This document shows, in pieces, positions 26,053-32,211 of a stretch of 32,211 nt of DNA (the stretch's first letter is position 1; the number at the start of each line of letters is the position of its first letter). The notes beneath the pieces are model-generated. The model was not told where the DNA came from. It worked only from the letters and a program-made list of their open reading frames with translations, and searched no databases. The position numbers and the translations under genes were made by a program. Origin of the DNA: Paucimonas sp. (lineage in GTDB: Bacteria > Pseudomonadota > Gammaproteobacteria > Burkholderiales > Burkholderiaceae_D); assembly GCA_028292545.1 (NCBI GenBank), contig JAQGMC010000035.1, forward strand, positions 1-32,211, read 5' to 3'.

Positions 26053-26817
26053 TCAGCGTGGCTGGCCGTCGGGTATGAACACGTAGCCCAGGCCCCATAC
26101 CGTCTGTATGTAAAGCGGATTGGAGGGATCGGGTTCGATCAATTTGCGCAAGCGCGAGATCTGGACATCGAGGCTGCGGTCGAACACTTCATATTCGCGC
26201 CCGCGCGCCAGTTCCATCAATTTCTCGCGCGACAGCGGTTGCCGCGCATGGCGCGCGAAAACCTTGAGCACAGAAAATTCACCCGTGGTCAGCGGCACGT
26301 TCTGGCCACTCTTTTTCAGCGTGCGCGTACCCAGGTCGAGCACGAAGTCACCGAAGGGAAAGGATTGCGGCGTTTCCGAAGGGGCGCCCGGCGCCTCGTC
26401 TGGCCCTTTGCGGCGCAGCACGGCATTGATGCGCGCCACCAGTTCACGCGGATTGAAGGGTTTGGGCAGGTAGTCGTCCGCGCCCATTTCCAGCCCGATG
26501 ATGCGGTCCACATCCTCGCCCTTGGCGGTCAGCATGATGATGGGGGTCTGGTCGCCCGCGCCGCGCAGGCGGCGGCAGATCGACAGGCCATCTTCGCCGG
26601 GCAGCATAAGGTCGAGCACCAGCAATTCATAACGCTCGCGCAACCACAACTTGTTCATCGCTTGCGCGTTTTCCGCAGTGACCACGTTGAATCCCTGCTC
26701 GGCCAGATAGCGGCGCAACAGGTCGCGCAGGCGGATGTCGTCGTCGACAACCAGGATGCGCGCCTTGTTGGCCGGCGTGCCTGCCGGGGTGCTGCCATTT
26801 CCGTTTGTCGTATTCAT
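26053..26817 (-). CDS. ompR: OmpR-family response regulator (OmpR/RisA-like)
   Basis: The 254-residue protein has a short Asn/Thr-rich N-terminus, then a receiver with D25/D26, phospho-acceptor Asp69 in LLVLDLMLPGEDG and the lysine in YLPKPFNPREL. A winged-helix DNA-binding domain follows (about 150-250), with LTTGEFSVLKVFARH, SREKLMELARGREYEVFDRSLDVQISRLRKLIE and TVWGLGYVF. These blocks are close to OmpR and Bordetella RisA. It is transcribed first in the ompR-envZ operon. Two TTACA elements 10 bp apart lie 54 bp upstream and suggest autoregulation. The gene is divergent from a small exported protein. Confidence 0.94.
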   Translation of the reverse strand: MNTTNGNGSTPAGTPANKARILVVDDDIRLRDLLRRYLAEQGFNVVTAENAQAMNKLWLRERYELLVLDLMLPGEDGLSICRRLRGAGDQTPIIMLTAKGEDVDRIIGLEMGADDYLPKPFNPRELVARINAVLRRKGPDEAPGAPSETPQSFPFGDFVLDLGTRTLKKSGQNVPLTTGEFSVLKVFARHARQPLSREKLMELARGREYEVFDRSLDVQISRLRKLIEPDPSNPLYIQTVWGLGYVFIPDGQPR

Positions 26818-26870
26818 GCGAGTATGTTAACTTCAGAGAAACTGCCCTGTACAACGCGTTTCCGTTTTCA

Positions 26871-26891
26871 TTACAAAGTGTTACACACTTT
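26871..26891. promoter_or_regulatory. Putative OmpR-type operator upstream of ompR
   Basis: TTACA occurs at 26871-26875 and 26881-26885, exactly one helical turn apart, and TTTACC at 26889-26894 gives a degenerate third. The same region holds a perfect 7-bp inverted repeat, AAAGTGT (26875-26881) and ACACTTT (26885-26891), with a 3-bp spacer. OmpR-family dimers bind 10-bp-phased direct repeats, so this is a good candidate site in the ompR / small-protein intergenic region. Confidence 0.5.
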
Positions 26892-27068
26892 ACCCCATTC
26901 CGGTTCTGGCACGGGGCGTCAAGCCCTACACTGGTTTCATGTCGGCGTCGTCCCTGAACCGGGCCATATGGTGGGCGGCAAGTGTAATACCAGTGAGGCA
27001 GGTCGTCCCGTCTCGTTTCATCCTGCCGTTTCTTATTTTCGCCTTTCCGAACCGCTGAAAAACATCTG

Positions 27069-27371
27069 ATGGCCAAGTCGTTTCTTCCTGTCCTGGTTTT
27101 GCTTGCTGCGCTGGCCGGCGCGGGGCTTGCGCATGCGGCGCCACAATGGGACCGCTCCGGGCCGCATGGTGCAGAACGTGCTGAGCGCAATCTTCCGGGC
27201 GGCTTGCCCGGCAGTGGGGGTTCCTCGGGCGGGCAGTCGCCCCAGCAAGCCAGCGGACAAGACCAGGACGCCGCGCGCCGCCAGGCCAACCGCATGACGC
27301 CGGAAGACCGGCGCAACCTGCGGCGCCAAATCAATGAAGCCGGCCAGGATATTTACATCCCGCGTCGCTGA
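27069..27371 (+). CDS. Small exported protein of unknown function
   Basis: The 100-residue precursor has a signal peptide (MAKSFLPVLVLLAALAGAGLAHA, cleavage after AHA). A Gly/Ser/Gln-rich, probably disordered middle follows, then a basic C-terminus MTPEDRRNLRRQINEAGQDIY. The last block resembles a recurrent motif of small uncharacterised Burkholderiales proteins. It is likely periplasmic. It lies divergent from ompR with about 250 bp between, holding the putative OmpR site, so it could be controlled by OmpR (inference). The ribosome-binding site is weak. The last codons (tacatcccgcgt) are duplicated just past the stop. Confidence 0.65.
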   Translation: MAKSFLPVLVLLAALAGAGLAHAAPQWDRSGPHGAERAERNLPGGLPGSGGSSGGQSPQQASGQDQDAARRQANRMTPEDRRNLRRQINEAGQDIYIPRR

Positions 27372-27404
27372 ACTACATCCCGCGTAGCGCGTAGCGCGTA
27401 GCGC
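27354..27404 (+). repeat. Short direct repeats at the 3' end of the small exported gene
   Basis: TACATCCCGCGT occurs at 27354-27365, inside the C-terminal codons, and again at 27374-27385 after the stop. Then GCGTAGC is repeated three times in tandem (27382-27402). This looks like local slippage or duplication. Confidence 0.7.
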
Positions 27405-27421
27405 ACTGCTGACGGTGCGCT
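27400..27421 (+). terminator. Putative intrinsic terminator
   Basis: AGCGCAC (27400-27406) pairs perfectly with GTGCGCT (27415-27421) around an 8-nt loop and is followed by a pyrimidine-rich TCCTTCCTTCTCC stretch. It lies 29 bp after the small exported gene and before the convergent gene ending at 27460. Confidence 0.5.
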
Positions 27422-27459
27422 CCTTCCTTCTCCAAGCCCTGCAGGCAAGCTTCAGTCAA

Positions 27460-27828
27460 TCAACGCCAGGGGCGCGACTTGTCCCATTTCGACCAGGCCG
27501 CCTGTGCCGCCTGGCACTCCGGAAGGTCATAGAACAGTCCCGGCACCACATTGCCGCGCGCGCCCGTGCGGCTGTTTCCATACGTACTGAGTTCGAGCTC
27601 GCATTCCTGGCGCGGGTCGGATGACCGTGGCCGGCTTTGTTCGCATTCCCGGGCCAGCTTCTGGCGAATGGGCGCCAGCGCGGCAGAACGCGCCGCCTCG
27701 CATTTCTGGTCGAGTGAACGCAAATCGTCTTCGGTCTGAGCGTTGGCCGACGGCAATATCACCAGCATCGCCAAGCCACAGGCGGCAAACATCAGCATCG
27801 GCGAGCGAGGCGCGGATAGCCGGTCCAT
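27460..27828 (-). CDS. Cys-containing exported protein of unknown function
   Basis: The 122-residue precursor from ATG 27828 (a TTG two codons upstream is an alternative) has a hydrophobic signal segment (MLMFAACGLAMLVILPSANA). The mature part is about 90 residues and charged, with four Cys (QKCEAAR, RECEQSR, QECELE, PECQAA) that could form two disulfides, and a Trp-rich end (AAWSKWDKSRPW). The helical N-terminal half and paired Cys recall small periplasmic binding proteins or inhibitors, but no family is recognised. GGATGA about 8 nt before the ATG supports the start. Confidence 0.6.
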   Translation of the reverse strand: MDRLSAPRSPMLMFAACGLAMLVILPSANAQTEDDLRSLDQKCEAARSAALAPIRQKLARECEQSRPRSSDPRQECELELSTYGNSRTGARGNVVPGLFYDLPECQAAQAAWSKWDKSRPWR

Positions 27829-28131
27829 CGACAATCATCCATGGGTTCAAGGAAACATCGGGGCGATGTCGGGACACCGCTTCCTTGTTTACTGTACCCC
27901 AGCCGACAGGTCGCAAGCCCATTGCCAAGCAAAGGGCATGCTTTCGCACAAGGCCAATACGCCTGGAAGTTGATTTTGCGCGATTCGCCGTGGTCGCGCC
28001 CGGAACGTTCCTCACTGCAGCGTAGTCCACTTTCAGTTCCGCTTCTGTCGTGACCACCCGGAAGAGGGTTCCGGAACGACGGATTTACCCGATGCAAGGT
28101 CGCATCGGCCCGGCAACCAACCTAGCACGCA
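27829..28131. other. Gene-free stretch with palindromes before the glycosidase gene
   Basis: No convincing gene is seen. Two 10-bp perfect palindromes, GGAACGTTCC (28002-28011) and GTTCCGGAAC (28068-28077), have centres 66 bp apart. A 7-bp hairpin, CCGATGC (28089-28095) with GCATCGG (28102-28108), sits 23 bp before the next ATG. Short open frames here lack coding features. It probably holds the promoter and operators of the downstream sugar genes. Confidence 0.5.
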
Positions 28132-30378
28132 ATGACGCCTACGCAACGAACGCTTTTCCCTTCGCAAATGAATACGAGTACCAAGGCCACAGGCTCGGCC
28201 GGATCGGGCAGCAGCCTGGAAGTATGGGGCGGTGTAGAGTGCACCTGGGTTCGAATCGGCGACAGCTTTCGTGACCAGCTCGCTGAAACCGGCCATCTCC
28301 GCCGCTCTGGTGACCTTGAGGCGATTGCCAGCCTTGGCATCCGAACCCTGCGTTTCCCGGTACTCATCGAAGCGGTTTCACCAAACGATCCCGACCAATG
28401 TAACTGGCGCTGGCACGACCATGCGCTGGACAAACTGCGCCGCCTTGGCATTGGTCCGATTGCCGGACTTGTACACCACGGAAGCGGCCCGCGTTATACC
28501 AGCCTGCTCGACCCCAATTTCGCGTCACTGGTGGCGCAGCATGCCGGGCGCGTGGCGCGTCGTTATCCCTGGATCAAGCGCTTTACCCCGATCAACGAAC
28601 CGTTGACTACCGCCCGCTTCAGTGGCTTGTATGGCCACTGGTACCCGCACGGCCGCGACAACGCCACATTCCTGCGTTGCCTGTATAACGAGTGCCATGC
28701 CGTGCTGTTGTCGATGCGCGCTATACGCGAAGTCACGCCGGATGCCGAACTGGTGCAGACCGAAGACCTGGGCAAGACTTTCAGCACGCCGCTGCTGCAA
28801 TACCAGGCAGATTATGAAAACGAACGCCGCTGGCTCAGCCTCGACTTGCTGTGTGGCCGGATTGACTCGTCTCATTCCTGGTATGCGCGTTTCCTGGAAG
28901 CCGGGATTTCTGCGGCGCAGATGGCAATCTTCACCGACGCGCCCTGTATTCCGGATATCGTCGGCATCAACCATTACCTGACCAGCGAACGCTTCCTTGA
29001 TGAAGCCGCGGAGCATTATCCCGGCCATCATGCCGCCGGCAATGGTGAGCACTGCTATGCCGACGTCGAAGCCGTGCGCATGCTTGAGCTGGAAGGCGAG
29101 GTCGGCCCCTATGCGCGGCTGCGGGAAGCTTGGGAACGCTATCGCCTGCCCATCGCCGTGACCGAAGCGCATCATGGCTGTACCCGCGATGAGCAACTGC
29201 GCTGGCTATTGCAAGTCTGGCAGGCAGCCGGCAAATTGCGCGAGGAGGGCGTCGACCTGCGCGCGGTGACCGTGTGGTCGCTGCTGGGTGCTGTCGACTG
29301 GAATACGCTCCTGGTTCAACGCAACGGCTTTTATGAACCTGGCGCCTTCGACGTGCGTGGCGAAAGCTTGCGCATGACTGCGCTGGGGCAGGCTGCGCAA
29401 GCGCTCGCCACCACCGGCAACTACGACCATCCTGCGCTTGACCGCGAGGGTTGGTGGCGGCGCGACATCCGGCATTACCGGCCGCTGGCGCCGCAGGTTG
29501 CGCGACCGGTGTTGCGTGCGCCGCGGCAACTTGCCATTACGGGCCGCACCGGCACCTTGGGCCGTGCGTTCGCGACCATCTGCGCCCAGCGCGGCCTGGA
29601 CCATGTGCTGCTGGGGCGCGCGGAAATGGATATCGCCGACCAGGAATCCGTCGAAGCGGCCCTGAAGTTGCACCGGCCCTGGGCCGTGGTCAATGCCGCC
29701 GGCTTCGTGCGGGTGCATGAAGCTGAGGCGAATGCCGACCGCTGCTATCGGGAGAATGCAGGCGGCGCTGAAATTCTGGCTCGCGCCTGCGCGCGGCTGG
29801 GCATACCGCTGGTGACATTTTCATCCGACCTGGTTTTCAACGGCCAGTTGGGCCGCGCCTACCTGGAAAGCGATGCCGTGTCGCCAATCTGCGTCTATGG
29901 CAACAGCAAGGTGGAAGCCGAAAGACGCGTCACGCAGGCCTGGGAACAGGCGCTCGTGGTGCGAACCAGTGCCTTCTTCGGCCCCTGGGACAGTTATAAC
30001 TTCGTGCATGCCGTACTGCGCGACCTGGCTGCCGGCCGGCGCGTGCATGCCAGCGACAGCCTCCATGTGTCGCCGACCTATGTGCCGGACCTTGTGCATG
30101 CCACGCTCGATTTGCTGATCGACCGCGCCAGCGGCATCTGGCACCTGGCCAACCGCGGCCTGCTGTCCTGGCATGAACTGGCCGAGCGCGCCGCGGTGGC
30201 CGCCGATCTCGATCGCAGCCTGGTCGTGCGGGTTGGCGATCCGCGGCCGCGCGTCACAGCCTTGTCGAGCGAACGTGGCTTGTTGCTGCCGCCGGTTGAG
30301 CATGCCTTGTCGCGCTTCATTGCCGAGTGTTCGGTTTCATGGCGTGAAAGCAGCGAGCAGAACCGCGCCACTGGTTAA
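28132..30378 (+). CDS. Fusion: GH1-like glycoside hydrolase and RmlD-like sugar-nucleotide reductase
   Basis: The 748-residue protein has no signal peptide. Residues about 30-440 form a GH1-like TIM barrel. The acid/base candidate is Glu156 in FTPINEP and the nucleophile candidate is Glu345 in IAVTEAHHG (usually TENG in GH1), with INHYLTSER between. Residues about 465-735 form an extended SDR domain of the dTDP-4-dehydrorhamnose reductase type: ITGRTGTLG nucleotide-binding loop, VVNAAGFVRVHEAE, SSDLVFNG, and catalytic Tyr589 and Lys593 in YGNSK. Both halves keep their catalytic residues, so a bifunctional cytoplasmic enzyme is likely; the substrates are unknown. Start choice (28132 or Met13 at 28168) is open because neither has a ribosome-binding site. 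A GH2 gene follows 79 bp downstream. Confidence 0.85.
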   Translation: MTPTQRTLFPSQMNTSTKATGSAGSGSSLEVWGGVECTWVRIGDSFRDQLAETGHLRRSGDLEAIASLGIRTLRFPVLIEAVSPNDPDQCNWRWHDHALDKLRRLGIGPIAGLVHHGSGPRYTSLLDPNFASLVAQHAGRVARRYPWIKRFTPINEPLTTARFSGLYGHWYPHGRDNATFLRCLYNECHAVLLSMRAIREVTPDAELVQTEDLGKTFSTPLLQYQADYENERRWLSLDLLCGRIDSSHSWYARFLEAGISAAQMAIFTDAPCIPDIVGINHYLTSERFLDEAAEHYPGHHAAGNGEHCYADVEAVRMLELEGEVGPYARLREAWERYRLPIAVTEAHHGCTRDEQLRWLLQVWQAAGKLREEGVDLRAVTVWSLLGAVDWNTLLVQRNGFYEPGAFDVRGESLRMTALGQAAQALATTGNYDHPALDREGWWRRDIRHYRPLAPQVARPVLRAPRQLAITGRTGTLGRAFATICAQRGLDHVLLGRAEMDIADQESVEAALKLHRPWAVVNAAGFVRVHEAEANADRCYRENAGGAEILARACARLGIPLVTFSSDLVFNGQLGRAYLESDAVSPICVYGNSKVEAERRVTQAWEQALVVRTSAFFGPWDSYNFVHAVLRDLAAGRRVHASDSLHVSPTYVPDLVHATLDLLIDRASGIWHLANRGLLSWHELAERAAVAADLDRSLVVRVGDPRPRVTALSSERGLLLPPVEHALSRFIAECSVSWRESSEQNRATG

Positions 30379-30404
30379 ACCTAGGCCTCACAAAGGGAAC
30401 GGCT

Positions 30405-30418
30405 GTAGCGCCCGCTAC
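30405..30418 (+). other. Short hairpin between the two glycosidase genes
   Basis: GTAGC (30405-30409) and GCTAC (30414-30418) pair around a 4-nt loop, 27 bp after the fusion-gene stop. No T tract follows, so read-through into the GH2 gene is likely. Confidence 0.3.
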
Positions 30419-30457
30419 TCCAAGTCGGATAGCCATAATTCAAACAAGGAATTTTTC

Positions 30458-32211
30458 ATGGCAGAAACTGCCTATCCCCGGCCGCAATTGGTGCGCGACT
30501 ATTGGCAGTCGCTGAACGGCAAATGGAAATTTGCCTTCGACGACGAACGTCGTTTCCAGCGGCCGCGCGACGATATCAAATGGACGCATGAAATAACGGT
30601 CCCTTACCCGCCCGAGTCCCAGGCCAGCGGGGTTGGCGATCGCGGCTTCCATCATGTCTGCTGGTATGAACGCCAGTTCGAGATCAAGCCTTCGGCAGAC
30701 CGCTGCTTCCTGCATTTTGGCGCAGTCGACTACCGTTCGTCAGTCTGGGTCAATGGCTTGCTGGTGGCAGAGCATGAGGGCGGCCATTCCTCCTTTTCTG
30801 CGGAGATCAGCCACACGCTGCGCGCCGATGGCCAGCAAACCGTCACCGTCATGGTGGAAGACGATCCGCACGACCTGGCCAAACCGCGCGGCAAGCAGGA
30901 TTGGCAGCTCGAAGCCCATTCGATCTGGTATCCGCGCACCACTGGCATCTGGCAAGCCGTGTGGCTGGAAACGGTGCCGCAGACGTATATCCGCAAGCTG
31001 CGCTGGACGCCGCATTTCGAAGGCTTTGAAATCGGCTGCGAAGCGCAGATCGAAGGCAGTTTGCGGCGTAACCTGACGATTGAGGTGCGCATCACGCATG
31101 GCGACAAGGTGCTGGCCGACGACAGCTATGCCGTCATCGGTGGTGAAGTGCATCGCAAAATCGCATTGTCCGATCCCGGCATCGACGACTCGCGCAATGA
31201 ATTGCTGTGGAGCCCTGAGCGCCCGACGCTGCTGGACGCAGAAATCATCCTGCGCGAGGGCGACCAGATACTGGACCGGGTGCGCTCCTATACCGCGCTG
31301 CGCTCGGTGGCGATCAACCGCGACCGCTTCATGCTGAACGGCCGTCCGTATCAACTGCGGCTGGTGCTGGACCAGGGCTACTGGCCCGACACGCTGATGA
31401 CCGCGCCCGACGACGATGCACTGCGCCGCGATGTCGAACTGGCCAAGGCGATGGGCTTCAATGGCGTGCGCAAGCACCAGAAAATTGAAGATCCACGTTA
31501 TCTCTACTGGGCGGACAAGCTGGGACTGGTGGTGTGGGAAGAAATGCCTTCAGCCTACCGCTTCAGTCCGCTGGCAGTGACGCGCCTGGTGCATGAATGG
31601 CTGGAAGTGATCGACCGCGATTACAGCCATCCCTGCATCATCGTCTGGGTGCCCTTCAATGAATCCTGGGGCGTGCCCAACCTGACTTCCACGCAGGCCC
31701 ATCGCAATGCGGTGGAAGCGCTGTACCACCTGACGCGCACGCTCGATTCGACCCGCCCCGTGATCGGCAACGATGGCTGGGAAGCCTCGGCCACTGACTT
31801 GCTGGGCATACATGACTACGACTGCAATCCCGTCACGCTTGAAGCCCGCTATTCCGCAAACGGCACCCAGGAATTGTTCGACCGGCGTCGTCCCGGCGGG
31901 CGTATCCTGACTTTGGACGGTTATCCGCATCGCGGCCAGCCGATCGTGCTGACCGAGTTCGGCGGCATTGCATTCACCAAGAACCCAAGCAGCGAGGAAG
32001 CGAAGAAGAACTGGGGCTATTCCGTGGCGCGCACCGAAGAGGAGTTCGCTCAACTGTACACGCGGCTGCTGGAAGTGGTGAACAAGACCAGCATCTTCAG
32101 CGGCTTTTGCTACACCCAGTTCGCCGATACCTTCCAGGAAGCAAACGGTTTGCTCTACGCGGACCGCACGCCCAAGGTGCCGCTGGAAGTGATTGCTGCT
32201 GCCACCATGAA
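30458..32211 (+). CDS. Family 2 glycoside hydrolase (C-terminus beyond window)
   Basis: The frame is open from ATG 30458 (AAGGA seven nucleotides upstream) to the right edge, 584 codons. It lacks a signal peptide. The domains, in order, are a GH2 sugar-binding jelly roll (about 10-170, RPQLVRDYWQSLNGKWKF, SIWYPRTTGIWQAVWLE), an Ig-like domain (about 175-285) and a TIM barrel from about 286. The acid/base is Glu402 in WVPFNESWG and the nucleophile Glu500 in VLTEFGG, about 98 residues apart as expected for beta-galactosidase/glucuronidase/mannosidase relatives. The substrate cannot be read from the motifs. A same-strand neighbour, the GH1-RmlD fusion, suggests a shared role in processing an intracellular glycan or glycoside. 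Confidence 0.9.
   Translation, partial: MAETAYPRPQLVRDYWQSLNGKWKFAFDDERRFQRPRDDIKWTHEITVPYPPESQASGVGDRGFHHVCWYERQFEIKPSADRCFLHFGAVDYRSSVWVNGLLVAEHEGGHSSFSAEISHTLRADGQQTVTVMVEDDPHDLAKPRGKQDWQLEAHSIWYPRTTGIWQAVWLETVPQTYIRKLRWTPHFEGFEIGCEAQIEGSLRRNLTIEVRITHGDKVLADDSYAVIGGEVHRKIALSDPGIDDSRNELLWSPERPTLLDAEIILREGDQILDRVRSYTALRSVAINRDRFMLNGRPYQLRLVLDQGYWPDTLMTAPDDDALRRDVELAKAMGFNGVRKHQKIEDPRYLYWADKLGLVVWEEMPSAYRFSPLAVTRLVHEWLEVIDRDYSHPCIIVWVPFNESWGVPNLTSTQAHRNAVEALYHLTRTLDSTRPVIGNDGWEASATDLLGIHDYDCNPVTLEARYSANGTQELFDRRRPGGRILTLDGYPHRGQPIVLTEFGGIAFTKNPSSEEAKKNWGYSVARTEEEFAQLYTRLLEVVNKTSIFSGFCYTQFADTFQEANGLLYADRTPKVPLEVIAAATM

Noticed and set aside
24608..26817. Encapsulin shell gene near the ferritin
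   Set aside because: All sequence downstream encodes a kinase and a response regulator; no HK97-type shell protein was seen on either strand in the window.
25776..27069. 345-codon plus-strand frame (26032-27069) and neighbours
   Set aside because: They are antisense to ompR/envZ and lack domain features.

Overview
The window looks like a chromosomal segment of a GC-rich betaproteobacterium of the order Burkholderiales, most likely an Oxalobacteraceae member (Massilia / Herbaspirillum / Janthinobacterium group). The main pointers are the gene pairs bamD<>rluD-pgeF and phaC-phaR, the ompR-envZ pair with a RisA/OmpR-like regulator, mfd facing ispD-ispF, and the overall protein style. No rRNA, tRNA, insertion sequence, prophage or CRISPR array was seen. 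The genus assignment is inference.

Layout. 1-3336: two divergent soluble signalling kinases, a poly-HAMP protein that runs off the left edge and a receiver-kinase-receiver hybrid. 3345-5921: a methionine-type aminotransferase, an orphan PIN-domain protein, and the peroxide-stress protein YaaA. 5983-8609: outer-membrane assembly (BamD), 23S rRNA pseudouridylation (RluD) and PgeF. 8634-11371: a polyhydroxyalkanoate locus (small membrane protein, class I synthase PhaC, regulator PhaR). 11618-14875: RimO, a coupled exported protein, and a cystathionine beta-lyase-like enzyme preceded by tandem dyads. 14880-22149 (all minus strand): a PAS-GGDEF-EAL protein, a DUF4870-like membrane protein, SerB and Mfd. 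22343-23514: IspD-IspF of the MEP isoprenoid pathway. 23648-24607: a host-attachment/baeRF-like protein divergent from an encapsulated-ferritin-like protein. 24641-26817: an EnvZ/OmpR two-component system. 27069-27828: two small exported proteins. 28132-32211: a GH1-like/RmlD-like fusion followed by a family 2 glycoside hydrolase cut by the right edge.

Most of the window is core housekeeping. The parts most worth a second look are: the EncFtn-like ferritin, which keeps all expected metal ligands but has no encapsulin shell gene next to it and no obvious cargo peptide; the glycosidase-reductase fusion paired with a GH2 enzyme; a degenerate intergenic repeat family (tandem copy before rimO, inverted copy after ispF); three to four 16-bp dyad repeats before the metC-like gene; 10-bp-phased TTACA repeats before ompR; and two mutually exclusive 8-bp hairpins in the ispD leader. 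All family calls rest on reading motifs by eye, without database searches.
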